DNA from: Candidatus Accumulibacter propinquus
Lineage (GTDB): Bacteria; Pseudomonadota; Gammaproteobacteria; Burkholderiales; Rhodocyclaceae
DNA length: 55,026 nt
Direction of reading: 5' to 3'
Assembly (NCBI GenBank): GCA_016714935.1
Contig: JADKBU010000027.1
Span: forward strand, 1-55,026
The position numbers were made by a program, and so were the translations under genes. This document shows positions 44,412 through 53,772 of this stretch, one piece after another (within the stretch, counting starts at the first letter, position 1; each line of letters opens with the position of its first letter). The notes beneath the pieces are model-generated. The model worked only from the letters and a program-made list of their open reading frames with translations. It was not told the DNA's origin and did not search any database.

Positions 44412-45317
44412 ATGCTCTCCCGCCTGCGCCACCCCTACCTGCTGCTCGTGCTGACCACCCTGTTCTGGTCCGGCAACATGGTCCTCGGGCGCGCCATACG
44501 CGACCAGGTACCCCCGCTCTCTCTGGCTTTCTGGCGCTGGGCGATCGCTCTGGCACTGGTATTGCCGCTCGCGCTGCCGCACCTGCGCGCGCAGTGGCCG
44601 CTGCTGCGCGCGGGCTGGCAGGCGGTGGTCGTTCTGGGCCTGCTCGGCGTCGGCGGTTACAACACGCTGGCGTACGTTGGCCTGCAATACACCCCGGCAA
44701 CCAACGCCGTACTTCTCAATTCGTTCATCCCGATCGCCACCATCACCCTGTCGTGGCTCTTCCTGAGCAAACATCTGCGCGCGCTCGAATGGCTCGGCGT
44801 GTTGCTCTCGTTCGCCGGGGTCACGGCCATTGTCTGCCGCGGCGACATCGCCACACTGGCCATGCTGAGCCCGAATATCGGCGACCTGTGGATGCTGGCA
44901 GCGGTATTCACCTGGGCCCTGTACACCATCGGCTTGCAGTGGCGACCCGTTGGACTCAACCCGATGCTGCTGCTCGCCGCCTTCACGCTGGTCGGCCTCG
45001 CCGCACTCGCCCCGGCATACGCCTGGGAGATCGCGCAGGGCAAGCGCATCGTCGTTTCGGCCGGATCGCTCGCCGGCATTGCCTACACCGGAATCTTTCC
45101 GGGGTTTCTCGGCTATGTCTTTTATAACCGCGCGGTTGCTGAAGTCGGCGCCAGCAAGGCCAGTTTGTTCATCCACCTGATGCCGGTCTTCGGAACCATT
45201 CTGTCGGCCCTGTTCCTCGACGAGATCCCGCAGATGTACCACTACGTCGGGATGACCCTGATCTTCGCCGGCATCTACCTGACCACCGCGGCGCTGCCGC
45301 AGGCAAAAGCACCATGA
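44412..45317 (+). CDS. EamA/DMT-family metabolite exporter
   Basis: 301 residues with ten predicted helices in two EamA repeats. The first opens LLLVLTTLFWSGNMVLGRAI, and the second follows about residue 155 (LWMLAAVFTWALYTIGLQW). Family members export amino acids or other small metabolites; the substrate is not predictable. Divergent from relA. The stop overlaps the next gene start (ATGA). Confidence 0.92.
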   Translation: MLSRLRHPYLLLVLTTLFWSGNMVLGRAIRDQVPPLSLAFWRWAIALALVLPLALPHLRAQWPLLRAGWQAVVVLGLLGVGGYNTLAYVGLQYTPATNAVLLNSFIPIATITLSWLFLSKHLRALEWLGVLLSFAGVTAIVCRGDIATLAMLSPNIGDLWMLAAVFTWALYTIGLQWRPVGLNPMLLLAAFTLVGLAALAPAYAWEIAQGKRIVVSAGSLAGIAYTGIFPGFLGYVFYNRAVAEVGASKASLFIHLMPVFGTILSALFLDEIPQMYHYVGMTLIFAGIYLTTAALPQAKAP

Positions 45318-46096
45318 TCGGCAAGCTGTTCGGCTGGTTGCGGCATCGGCAGGAGCCGGCACACGTGCCCGATGCGCTATGGCAGACCGTGGTTTCGGCG
45401 CTGCCCTTCCTGGTCTCGCTCAGTGCCGAAGAACAGCTCCGCCTGCGCCGGCTGGCCGAGGATTTCCTCGCCAGCAAGGAGTTCACCGCCGCGGGCGGAC
45501 TCGCACTCAGCGATGCGATCTGTGTTTCGATCGCCGCACAGGGTTGCCTGCCGATCCTCAATCTCGGCCTGGATTACTACCGTGGCTGGGTCGGGGTGAT
45601 CGTGTACGCCGACGAATTCATCATCCCGCGCAGCGTCGAGGACGAGTTCGGGGTAGTCCACGAGTATCAGGAACTGGCGTCAGGCGAAGCCTGGGATGGC
45701 GGACCATTGCTGATCTCCTGGCGCGATGCCCAGATGGCCGGCAGCGGCTACAACGTCGTCATCCACGAGTTCGCGCACAAGCTGGACATGCTCAATGGTG
45801 AGGCAAACGGCATTCCACCGCTACCGCCGGAGATCGCGCGCAACGACTGGCAGCAGGTTCTGCTGGCCAGTTACGACGATTTCTGCAGCCTGGTCGACGA
45901 GGCGGATGCTGCCGGCCGGGACACCGTGTTCGACCCATACGCATCGGAGAATCCGGGCGAGTTCTTTGCGGTGATGAGCGAGGCCTTTTTCGAGACACCG
46001 GCCCTGCTGCGCGACGAATATCCTGCGTTCTACGCGCAACTCACCGTCTTCTACCGCCAGGACCCGGCTTCCCGACCATGCCCGCAACGACGCTGA
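45314..46096 (+). CDS. mtfA: MtfA-like zinc peptidase (M90 family)
   Basis: 260 residues. The zinc motif HEFAH (151-155, in VVIHEFAHKLDMLNG) is present, with a downstream Glu in FFAVMSEAFFE as third ligand. In E. coli MtfA binds the Mlc (DgsA) repressor and has aminopeptidase activity; the regulatory target here is unknown. Translationally coupled to the EamA gene (ATGA). Confidence 0.9.
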   Translation: MIGKLFGWLRHRQEPAHVPDALWQTVVSALPFLVSLSAEEQLRLRRLAEDFLASKEFTAAGGLALSDAICVSIAAQGCLPILNLGLDYYRGWVGVIVYADEFIIPRSVEDEFGVVHEYQELASGEAWDGGPLLISWRDAQMAGSGYNVVIHEFAHKLDMLNGEANGIPPLPPEIARNDWQQVLLASYDDFCSLVDEADAAGRDTVFDPYASENPGEFFAVMSEAFFETPALLRDEYPAFYAQLTVFYRQDPASRPCPQRR

Positions 46097-46168
46097 ACCA
46101 GCCCGATAAACCAGCCCCTGAGGCCACAGTTATGCAGGCGTGCCGCACGCAGGGGATTGGCACCGGGC

Positions 46169-46945
46169 TCAGGCGCGGCGTCCAACGGCCAGTCGCGCGA
46201 TAAACCGCACCATGGCCGCGATGACGGCCTGCGGTTGATCGACGTGTGGCGCATGCCGACAATCCGCCATTCTGAGCAATTCGACGTCGGGGGCCGCTTC
46301 GGCGATGCACTCGATCTGTCGCATCGTCGCGTATTCATCGTCTTCACCCTGCATCGCCAACAGCGGACAACGGATCGCCGGCAGGCAATCGGTAATCTGC
46401 CAGCCAGCGAATTCGGGGGCCAGCCAGGTGTCGTGCCAGGCTCGAAAAACGACATCCGGGTCCCGGTGGTAACGTGCGAGCTTCACTCGCCAATCGCTGC
46501 GCGCATAGGCTTCGCCTGCGCGGCGGATGCCATCGAGAGCCTTCTCCTCGACAAACTCGTGCGGGGCCATGACGATCACGCCGGCGACCCGATCCGGCCA
46601 GGCCGCGGCGTGGATCAAGGCGATCGAACCTCCGTCGCTGTGGCCGATCAGCACCGGTCGTTCGATCGCCAGCGCGGCGAGCAAGGCTGGCAAGCGCTGC
46701 AGCGCCTCGTCGTGCAGGTATGCCGCCGTCCGCGGCGCCGGCAGCGGAGCCGAGTGGCCGTGCCCGAGGCGCGACCAGATCAGCGTACGACAGCCCGTCG
46801 CCTGCGCAACCAGCATCGGGAAATCACGCCACAGGGCGACACTGCCGAGGCCCTCATGGAGAAATACCAGAGTCGGCCGATTCTCGCACTGGGCCGCAAT
46901 CAGACAGTACTCGAGCGACTGCCCCCCAACGTCAACGAAAGCCAT
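46169..46945 (-). CDS. Alpha/beta-hydrolase
   Basis: 258 residues. Nucleophile elbow GHSDGG, oxyanion segment HEGLGS, a late Asp (GEDDEY) and catalytic His in RHAPHVDQP. Related to lactone/peroxidase-like hydrolases; the substrate is unknown. ATG 46945 is 2 nt after the stop of the next hydrolase upstream, so the two are coupled. Confidence 0.88.
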   Translation of the reverse strand: MAFVDVGGQSLEYCLIAAQCENRPTLVFLHEGLGSVALWRDFPMLVAQATGCRTLIWSRLGHGHSAPLPAPRTAAYLHDEALQRLPALLAALAIERPVLIGHSDGGSIALIHAAAWPDRVAGVIVMAPHEFVEEKALDGIRRAGEAYARSDWRVKLARYHRDPDVVFRAWHDTWLAPEFAGWQITDCLPAIRCPLLAMQGEDDEYATMRQIECIAEAAPDVELLRMADCRHAPHVDQPQAVIAAMVRFIARLAVGRRA

Positions 46946-46947
46946 CG

Positions 46948-47847
46948 TCAAACGACGAGCAGAAAGTCGCGCACGATGCCGATCTGCTGCTGGTCGAGGA
47001 ACATCGGAGCATGCCCGACACCGGCAATTTCAGCGGTTTGCGGGCGCGGCCCGCGCATGGCCATGGCCTGCATCGTTTCGCGCGTCAGCAGGTCCGACTC
47101 TGCGCCGCGCACCACCAGCGTCGGGCAGCGGATACGGTCGTAGATCGGCCACAGATCGATGTCTCCAGCACTCAGTGCCTGCCGAAAGGCTTCGCCGATC
47201 GCGGGATCGTAACGCATCGCCAGCCGCCCATCCGGAAGACGCTGCAGGCTGAACTCGGTCAGGTGGCGCCACTGTGCGTCGCTCAGGGGCCCAAAGGGTT
47301 GACTGACCAGACGCACGTACTTTTCCGCGTCTTCGTAGGTATCGAACTTTGGCGCTTGCCCAACGTACTCGCCGATGCGCAGCAAGGACGCCACACTGAT
47401 CAACGGACCGACGTCATTGAGCACGAGACGCGTAATCGGCGAGTCTTCCTGGCTGGCGATCCACATCCCGATCAAACCGCCCATCGAAGTACCCAGCCAA
47501 TGCACCGAGGCGACATTCAGGCGGGCCAGCAACACCATCATATCGGAAGCATACTGCGGGAAGGTGTAGCCGGACGGATCGCGCAGCCAGTCACTGCGGC
47601 CACGTCCCACGACATCCGGACAGATGACGCGATAATCCGCGGCCAGCGTTCGCGCCAGTTCGTCGAAATCGCGTCCATTGCGTGTCAAACCATGTACGCA
47701 AACAAGGACGTTGGGATTCTCCGGCTCGCCCCACTCCGTATACGCCACGCGATGCAGACCCGAAGGCGAAGCGCAGCGTACACGGCGCTCGGCGAAAGCA
47801 ACCGGCCCGCCGGCCAGCCAGCGCGACAGGTCAGAAACGATGCTCAT
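46948..47847 (-). CDS. Alpha/beta-hydrolase
   Basis: 299 residues. Nucleophile elbow GTSMGG, oxyanion segment HGLTRNGRDF, and a catalytic His in GVGHAPMFLDQQQ near the end. Upstream partner of the other hydrolase; together they may act on the same ester or lactone pathway. No lid domain type is diagnostic. Confidence 0.88.
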   Translation of the reverse strand: MSIVSDLSRWLAGGPVAFAERRVRCASPSGLHRVAYTEWGEPENPNVLVCVHGLTRNGRDFDELARTLAADYRVICPDVVGRGRSDWLRDPSGYTFPQYASDMMVLLARLNVASVHWLGTSMGGLIGMWIASQEDSPITRLVLNDVGPLISVASLLRIGEYVGQAPKFDTYEDAEKYVRLVSQPFGPLSDAQWRHLTEFSLQRLPDGRLAMRYDPAIGEAFRQALSAGDIDLWPIYDRIRCPTLVVRGAESDLLTRETMQAMAMRGPRPQTAEIAGVGHAPMFLDQQQIGIVRDFLLVV

Positions 47848-48392
47848 CCTGGATATCCCGGTTCATGTGGTGCTTTGCGGTGCAAGGTTCGCGGCTGCAC
47901 GCATGATCTGAACGAAGGGCGTTCATCCGAGCATGCCGGCCCACCGAGATGCCATCTTTGTCGGTCCCCTACGCCTGAAGCCCCTGGCAAGCACCGAGCA
48001 GCCCAGTCACCCGCTTTGACGATCAACGTGCGACTGTAGCACAAGCACAGCTCCGAAGTGGTGTGCCAGCCCTTGCCAAACAAGGCGATCGCACCAACAT
48101 GCAGTGGTGATTGTCGTCGGGCACCGTGAGTGGCCAATGGCGTCAGGGAGGTGGCCACGGTTCGCGCCGTACCTTTGTGGCAGCCCGCCGGTCCGAACGA
48201 AGCACGCCCCCGCTCAGTCCAAACCCGACCAGGCACGCGCCAAGATCGCCCAGAGCATGCAAACTAAAGGGTCCATGGCGGTCAGCGCAGCAAGACGCCC
48301 CTGCGTTGCTATGGGGACAAGCTGGTAGAGTGATGTACGGTGCCGCCCGACCCGCGAGCGCGTGGGTTTTGTATCGATCCGGGAAAGACAGA
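47848..48392. other. Intergenic region before the repeat-protein gene (545 bp)
   Basis: No supported gene, although the frame of the repeat protein is open back to 48111. That upstream part (RRSERSTPPLSP and so on) has no ribosome-binding site and would bury the signal peptide. Promoters for the divergent genes must lie here; none is clear by eye. Confidence 0.5.
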
Positions 48393-51300
48393 ATGAAACG
48401 TATTGAATCAAAGATGCTGGCACTATGCCTGATTCTGACCTGTCCATGGGCGGCTGCCGCTCCTGCCCCAACGCCTGGCGCCATCATCCTGGCGCTGAAC
48501 TGTCCGGACGGCAACAGCGACCCCCAGTGCCCAAATAATCTGGCTGCGGGTGGAAAGCGTGCTTCGCCATCCGCCAGGGAACAGGAGCAGCAACTGGAAC
48601 AACAACGCGCCAAACAGCAGGCCCAGCAGCAGGAGCAGCAACGCGCACAACAGCAGGCACAACAGCAGGCACAGCAGCAGGAGCAGCAACGCGCGCAACA
48701 GCAGGCACAGCAACAGGAACAACTGCGTGCCAAACAACAGGCCCAGCAGCAGGAGCAGCAACGCGCGCAACAGCAGGCACAGCAACAGGAACAACTGCGT
48801 GCCAAACAACAGGCCCAGCAGCAGGAGCAGCAACGCGCGCAACAGCAGGCACAGCAACAGGAACAACTGCGTGCCAAACAACAGGCCCAGCAGCAGGAGC
48901 AGCAACGCGCGCAACAGCAGGCACAGCAACAGGAACAACTGCGTGCCAAACAACAGGCCCAGCAGCAGGAGCAGCAACGCGCGCAACAGCAGGCACAGCA
49001 ACAGGAACAACTGCGTGCCAGACAACAGGCCCAGCAGCAGGAGCAGCAACGCGCGCAGCAGCAGGCACAGCAACAGGAACAACTGCGTGCCAGACAACAG
49101 GCCCAGCAGCAGGAGCAGCAACGTTCCGTCCAAGCTGCCGCGCAAGCTCAGGCGGGAGGGTCACCTGGTGGCGCTCGCCAGCCTGGCCGGTCAGATCAAT
49201 CGCCCGCAAGCGCCCAAGTACAGCCGCCGCCTGACAGTCGTCGGCCAGCCCAGCCCAGCCCAGTGGGCCAGGCACCGATTCAACCACAGACCCCCGCCGT
49301 AACCCGGCCAGCGAGTCCGCCGACACCACCGCCCACAACGGCACAGGTTCAACCCCCACCCGATGGCCGCCGGCCACACCAGCCCGGCCCGGTGGGTCAG
49401 ACACCAGCGATCGCGCCGACCCAAGCAGCACAGACACCCGCAGTAGCCCGGCCAGCCGGCCAGCCGGCGCCGTCTCCCGCAACGGCACAGGTACAACCCC
49501 CTCCCGATGGCCGCCGGCCACCCCAGCCCGGCCCGGTGGGTCAGACACCAGCGATCGCGCCGACCCAAGCACAGACACCCGCAGTAGCCCGGCCAGCCGG
49601 CCAGCCGGCGCCGTCTCCCGCAACGGCACAGGTACAACCCCCTCCCGATGGCCGCCGGCCACCCCAACCCGGCCCGGTGGGTCAGGCGCCAGCGATTGCG
49701 CCGACCCAAGCACAGACACCCGCAGTAGCCCGGCCAGCCGGCCAGCCGGCGCCGTCTCCCGCAACGGCACAGGTACAACCCCCTCCCGATGGCCGCCGGC
49801 CACCCCAACCCGGCCCGGTGGGTCAGGCGCCAGCGATTGCGCCGACCCAAGCACAGACACCTGCAGTAGCCCGGCCAGCCGGCCCGCCGGCGTTGCCGCC
49901 CACAACGGCACAGGTACAACCCCCTCCCGATGGCCGCCGGCCAGCCCAGCCCGGCCCGGTGGGTCAGGCGCCAGCGATTGCGCCGACCCAAGCACAGACA
50001 CCCGCCGTAGCCCGGCCAGCGGGTCAGACGACACCGCCGCCCGCAACAGTGCAAATCCAACCCGACGGTCGCCGATCTGTTCCCGCCGCAGGCCAGGGGA
50101 TTGCCACTGCGCCGCCGGTCCAGCCACAGACCCCGGCGGCCGGAGGCGAACCGGCACCCGTCTCCGGCCCGGCGCAGACTCGACAGGCTGCCGACGGGCG
50201 CCGACCGAGCCCGGATAGGCACCGGTCGACACCGGCGCAAGCAGTCGCAGTCGATGCGACCACCAGCGTGGTGCCACGTGGGAATCGGAACAGTTTCGAC
50301 ATTCGCCGCCAGAACCCGGACGGCTCCCAGATCGTTCTCTCGCAGACGACGCTGGCCGACGGGACAAAGAAGGTCACCGGTTTCAAGCAGACCGTGGATG
50401 CGCGCGACGGGACAAAGACACGAGTTTATGCCGATGGCCGGCGCGTCACCGAGGGGCGCGACTTTGAACATCGCTCCGTGGGGGGCGGGCTGAATTTTGT
50501 CAGCCGCCACAATGGCCTCCGCGAGGCGGTACTGGCCGATGGCCGGCCGGTTTTTCAGGATCGCTTCACCGATGGGGGTGGGCGCCAGGTGATCGAGAGA
50601 ACGCGCTACGCGCGCTGGTCGCACGGCCGACCGGAATACGAACCACAGCCGGTAATCCGTCGCTACGATGTGGTGCACATCCACGGTGCGCCGGTGGCCC
50701 AGTACCGCCCCTCTCGTTTTGCTCCGGATGACTACCGCGGCTATTACACGCGCTTCGCGGTGCCGCTGGTGGTTGGAGCAGCCGCCTGGGTCGCCTTTGC
50801 TGCACCGGCGACGACCTACAGCGATCCGGTGGCCCTGATGGGGGATATGCAGATCTCGTCCGGCTTTGAAGAGGGTTACGCCTATTCAGGCCCCTACGAT
50901 GCCTCGCCGGTGGATGCATCGCCCGAAGCTGAGGGGCTTCGCAGGCAGATGGCAACGGTGCAGCAACAGGTCAAAGCCAGTGTCCAGAGCAACCCGGCAC
51001 TCAAGAATCAATTGGCGACTGTTGATGTTCAAGCCGCTTCGTCGCAGGTGCAGCAAGCGGTGGACCGTGCCGTACCGGTACAGATTGCCGAGGATATTCG
51101 TCAGCAGGTGCGCAAACAGGTCCGCCTCAGTGTGGCCATGCAGCAGAACGGTCATCCCCTGGTGCTGACCGATGTGCTGGCTTCCGGCTATGCGAAAATC
51201 TATCTGTTCCAGACTGCGCAACCCCTCAATGTTGCCGAAGTGTCTACAGGCGCCGAGTGCTTCCTCAACACCGGCGACCTCATCGGTTTCTCGACGCTGC

Positions 51301-51482
51301 CGCGTGGGGACAGCGCTTTCGCCGAGATGAAGGTCGTCGCCAGCGGCTCGAACAGTTGTCCGGCGGGTAGCGTGGTACAGGTGCGCCTGACCGAGTTGCA
51401 GGAGATGCTCAACGGCTTCAGCGAGCGAGTGGCGGAGAATCTGAAGCGGGTCAACGCCTGTGCTGCCTCGGGTGGTTGCTAG
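48393..51482 (+). CDS. Very repetitive secreted Gln- and Pro-rich protein
   Basis: 1029 residues from ATG 48393 (GGGAAAG before it). Signal peptide ends near PWAAAAP. Residues about 65-250 are coiled-coil-like Gln repeats in 24-residue units (QLRAKQQAQQQEQQRAQQQ...). Residues about 310-555 are Pro-rich 47-residue units (QVQPPPDGRRPPQPGPVGQ...). The C-terminal 420 residues are non-repetitive: DGT/DGR-rich beta-like repeats, a hydrophobic patch (RFAVPLVVGAAAWVAFAAP), then a helical and Cys-containing end (CAASGGC). I recognise no family. It is likely an envelope or surface protein that binds or spaces cell-wall material. The repeats are nearly identical in DNA, so the copy number may be wrong in the assembly. 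Confidence 0.8.
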   Translation: MKRIESKMLALCLILTCPWAAAAPAPTPGAIILALNCPDGNSDPQCPNNLAAGGKRASPSAREQEQQLEQQRAKQQAQQQEQQRAQQQAQQQAQQQEQQRAQQQAQQQEQLRAKQQAQQQEQQRAQQQAQQQEQLRAKQQAQQQEQQRAQQQAQQQEQLRAKQQAQQQEQQRAQQQAQQQEQLRAKQQAQQQEQQRAQQQAQQQEQLRARQQAQQQEQQRAQQQAQQQEQLRARQQAQQQEQQRSVQAAAQAQAGGSPGGARQPGRSDQSPASAQVQPPPDSRRPAQPSPVGQAPIQPQTPAVTRPASPPTPPPTTAQVQPPPDGRRPHQPGPVGQTPAIAPTQAAQTPAVARPAGQPAPSPATAQVQPPPDGRRPPQPGPVGQTPAIAPTQAQTPAVARPAGQPAPSPATAQVQPPPDGRRPPQPGPVGQAPAIAPTQAQTPAVARPAGQPAPSPATAQVQPPPDGRRPPQPGPVGQAPAIAPTQAQTPAVARPAGPPALPPTTAQVQPPPDGRRPAQPGPVGQAPAIAPTQAQTPAVARPAGQTTPPPATVQIQPDGRRSVPAAGQGIATAPPVQPQTPAAGGEPAPVSGPAQTRQAADGRRPSPDRHRSTPAQAVAVDATTSVVPRGNRNSFDIRRQNPDGSQIVLSQTTLADGTKKVTGFKQTVDARDGTKTRVYADGRRVTEGRDFEHRSVGGGLNFVSRHNGLREAVLADGRPVFQDRFTDGGGRQVIERTRYARWSHGRPEYEPQPVIRRYDVVHIHGAPVAQYRPSRFAPDDYRGYYTRFAVPLVVGAAAWVAFAAPATTYSDPVALMGDMQISSGFEEGYAYSGPYDASPVDASPEAEGLRRQMATVQQQVKASVQSNPALKNQLATVDVQAASSQVQQAVDRAVPVQIAEDIRQQVRKQVRLSVAMQQNGHPLVLTDVLASGYAKIYLFQTAQPLNVAEVSTGAECFLNTGDLIGFSTLPRGDSAFAEMKVVASGSNSCPAGSVVQVRLTELQEMLNGFSERVAENLKRVNACAASGGC
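48679..49128. repeat. 72-bp tandem repeat (Gln-rich coding, about 6 copies)
   Basis: The phrase AACTGCGTGCC recurs at 48721, 48793, 48865, 48937, 49009 and 49081, always 72 bp apart. The units encode 24 residues. Units are almost identical; the last two have CAGACA in place of CAAACA (Lys to Arg). A looser, partial version precedes them. Confidence 0.9.
49340..50048. repeat. 141-bp tandem repeat (Pro-rich coding, about 5 copies)
   Basis: CGATGGCCGC recurs at 49361, 49505, 49646, 49787 and 49928. The spacing is 141 bp except for the first gap (144 bp, one extra codon). The units encode 47 residues such as QVQPPPDGRRPPQPGPVGQ. Middle copies are nearly identical. Confidence 0.9.
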
Positions 51483-51532
51483 GGGCAGTTGACGAATCCC
51501 GACGAAGCATTCTGGACACAAGGAACATCAAG

Positions 51533-51985
51533 ATGTTTTGCACGAATTGCGGTAAGGCCATCGAAGCCGAAGTGAAATTCTGTCCGCACTGCGGCGCCGC
51601 TCAGGTTCCTCCAGCGCAGCCATCGGCACCCACTCCGTCTCCGGCGGCACCTCCGGCAGCGACGAAAAGCGGGCCTGCCGCGATGTCGTCGGGCGCGCTG
51701 CCGGCGCGCAGGCCGGTGCTGTGGGCCGGTGCCGTGGCGCTGCTGGTCGCGCTGGCCAGCGCCGCAGGTTATTGGGGCTGGAGCAACAAGGGCAGCGATG
51801 ACGTGGTGGTACGCAGACTCGCAGATGAAGAGCAGCGACGGGTTGCGGCCGAGAAAGCCGCCGAGACGGCGGAGATCACCGCCGCGCAGGCGCTGCTGGA
51901 CAAGCACATCGCCGTTGAAGAAGCGCAGGCGCAAGCGCAAGCCCTGGCTGCCGGGCAGAATAAAGGCGCGACACGCAGTCGCTGA
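51533..51985 (+). CDS. Zinc-ribbon membrane protein of unknown function
   Basis: 150 residues. An N-terminal zinc ribbon CTNCGKAIEAEVKFCPHCG (two CxxC pairs) is followed by a Pro/Ala linker and one membrane helix (LWAGAVALLVALASAAGYWGW). A charged helical tail rich in Ala/Glu/Arg ends the protein. The ribbon faces the cytoplasm and the tail the periplasm if the helix is N-in. ATG 51533 has AAGGAAC before it and lies 50 nt after the repeat protein, so the two are probably co-transcribed; a link in function is inferred. Confidence 0.82.
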   Translation: MFCTNCGKAIEAEVKFCPHCGAAQVPPAQPSAPTPSPAAPPAATKSGPAAMSSGALPARRPVLWAGAVALLVALASAAGYWGWSNKGSDDVVVRRLADEEQRRVAAEKAAETAEITAAQALLDKHIAVEEAQAQAQALAAGQNKGATRSR

Positions 51986-52015
51986 GACGAGTGCTGCAGT
52001 GTCACCAACGGATAT

Positions 52016-52231
52016 TCAGTGAGGATCAACAAAGGCGCACACCTTCTGCGCCGTTTCCAGATCCCGCGGTCCCATAGCCCTGCAGGAGATCGGCAGCAGC
52101 AGCCGGTCGGCGGCGCTGACCATGATCGAGAGTGACCCGTGCAGCGCCTTCTCCGGCTGCCAGCGGAAGCGCTCGCTGGCGGAAAGCCGCCGGTTGACAA
52201 CCGGGATTGACGCCGCTTCTCGGGAGTTCAT
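52016..52231 (-). CDS. Small hypothetical protein
   Basis: 71 codons from ATG 52231 with ACGAGAG 6-9 nt before it. The sequence (HGSLSIMVSAADRLLLPISC, MGPRDLETAQKVCAFV) has balanced composition, unlike the random arginine-rich frames nearby. It is opposite in strand to both neighbours and partly fills a 343-bp gap. I recognise no family. Confidence 0.35.
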   Translation of the reverse strand: MNSREAASIPVVNRRLSASERFRWQPEKALHGSLSIMVSAADRLLLPISCRAMGPRDLETAQKVCAFVDPH

Positions 52232-52328
52232 ATACTCTCGTTGTTGCCGTTGGTATTCTTCTCCTTTCCAGGGGCAACACACGTCATGCGTCTGAACTTC
52301 AAGCGGCGGAATAAAGATTGCGACTCCC

Positions 52329-53537
52329 TTGAACAAGGCATCAACGCGCCGCCGTTCCGGGCTGGCGCGAACCCTTTGTCTGTGCGTCGGGCCGATGCTG
52401 GCGCTCGCTTGCCCGGTAACGACATTAGCCGAGACGAGCGACGCACAGCCAGCCTCCGGATCTCGGCCACCCGTTGATCAGTCCATAGATCTTTTGCGCT
52501 GGACGGTGTCGCTTGAAGCGGTTGCATTTTCGCGGTCCAACAGCGTAAGCCAGGTCCTGGTCAGCCGCTTGCCCGGCGCGACGACAACCTTTGGTCAGAC
52601 CCAGGCCATGGCAGGCACCGAGGCGTTCAACAGCAACCAGTTCGACCAGGGCCATTCGATCGGTCCAAGGTTAACCCTGCGTTATCAAGCGGACGCGAAC
52701 CATCGATTCGAACTGTCTTATCTCGCAGTGCTGAATCTCAACGCCACGCGAACGACTGGCCCGGACAATCCGGTCGACTGGTACGTGATGCGTGCGCCGG
52801 GGTTTTGGCAGACCCAGGATTTTTACTACCAGGGAATGACCTGGGCTTCGAAGACCGATTTCCAAAGCGTTGAAGTCAACGCCAGGTCGAAGGTCTCCAG
52901 TGATTTCGAGTTGCTGGCAGGTTTCCGGTGGCTGCGACTGAAGGACAGCCTGGCGGGTTCGCTGAAACCGACCGATACCAACCAGCCCTCGTGGAAAGTC
53001 GGGAGCTGCGCCACCGATTCTTCGCCTGCGGCAATTCTTGCCAGTGTCGACGGCATGACCCTGCCGCGAACGGCGCAGGCCTGCGCTGCGAGCGGAGCCG
53101 TCGACGGCTACCCTCCGTTCTGGACCACAAGCACCACCAATGATCTTTTCGGCCTACAGGCGGGAGCTGAAGGCACGTTCCTCACCATCGGACGCCTTTC
53201 CCTCGGCGGGGTCGCCAAGCTCGGCGCCTACGACAATCGGGCGAGGCAAGACACTGCGGTGAGCATGAAAAAGCAGATGTACCACGCCAGCGCACAGCTT
53301 AACCGGTTGGCCTTTGCGGGCCAGGGCGAAATCCGGGCCAAGTACACCGTCAACAGGAACATGTCAGTCAAGGTTGGCTACGAGATGCTCTGGCTCGACC
53401 GGGTCGCGCTGGCACCTGGCCAGATTGACCTGACCACTTCCGTGTCGAGCCCGGGGAGCGTAACTGCAACGGGTGTTAACAACGGGTCGAGCGTCCTCTT
53501 GCAGGGATTCACCATCGGACTCGAGTACGCGTTCTGA
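52329..53537 (+). CDS. Outer-membrane beta-barrel protein
   Basis: 402 residues from TTG 52329. A twin-basic/hydrophobic signal (RRRSGLARTLCLCVGPMLAL, cleavage near TLAET) is followed by alternating strands and a C-terminal GFTIGLEYAF ending in Phe, a barrel-assembly signal. The repeated patterns resemble the large BBP7/Lpg1974-type barrels. A start at the ATG within the signal (52395) is less likely, as it would cut off the basic N-region. It may insert in the outer membrane near the repeat protein, but no direct link is shown. Confidence 0.72.
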   Translation: MNKASTRRRSGLARTLCLCVGPMLALACPVTTLAETSDAQPASGSRPPVDQSIDLLRWTVSLEAVAFSRSNSVSQVLVSRLPGATTTFGQTQAMAGTEAFNSNQFDQGHSIGPRLTLRYQADANHRFELSYLAVLNLNATRTTGPDNPVDWYVMRAPGFWQTQDFYYQGMTWASKTDFQSVEVNARSKVSSDFELLAGFRWLRLKDSLAGSLKPTDTNQPSWKVGSCATDSSPAAILASVDGMTLPRTAQACAASGAVDGYPPFWTTSTTNDLFGLQAGAEGTFLTIGRLSLGGVAKLGAYDNRARQDTAVSMKKQMYHASAQLNRLAFAGQGEIRAKYTVNRNMSVKVGYEMLWLDRVALAPGQIDLTTSVSSPGSVTATGVNNGSSVLLQGFTIGLEYAF

Positions 53538-53772
53538 TACGTTCAGACTGGAGCAATACTCGACGCAGTCCACCCTGGCGAGCGGGTGTTGCGCCCTCGC
53601 GTGGATTCGTGCAAGGGCCGCAGGGTCTGTCCCGCCCCGCTACACGTCGGCTTTGCAGGCCCGTCAGAGCCCGCATCACTTGCGGAGGTGGCGTTGGATC
53701 TCCTATCCTCCTCCCTATCCTTGCTATCCTTTCGCCAGTCTGGCGCAAACTACTTCGCAGGAGAGACCAGGC
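53538..53772. other. Gap before the Uma2 gene
   Basis: No gene. AGGAGAGACC just before 53773 is the ribosome-binding site for the Uma2 start. Confidence 0.5.

Noticed and set aside
48679..50048. Possible CRISPR array
   Set aside because: The 72-bp and 141-bp repeats are contiguous, without unique spacers, and in frame with a secreted protein.
48484..50367. Long minus-strand reading frames opposite the repeat protein (also at 49191-50684 and 48423-49145)
   Set aside because: They are shadows of the repeated plus-strand codons: same period, no ribosome-binding site, Leu/Val/Arg-rich translation without domains.
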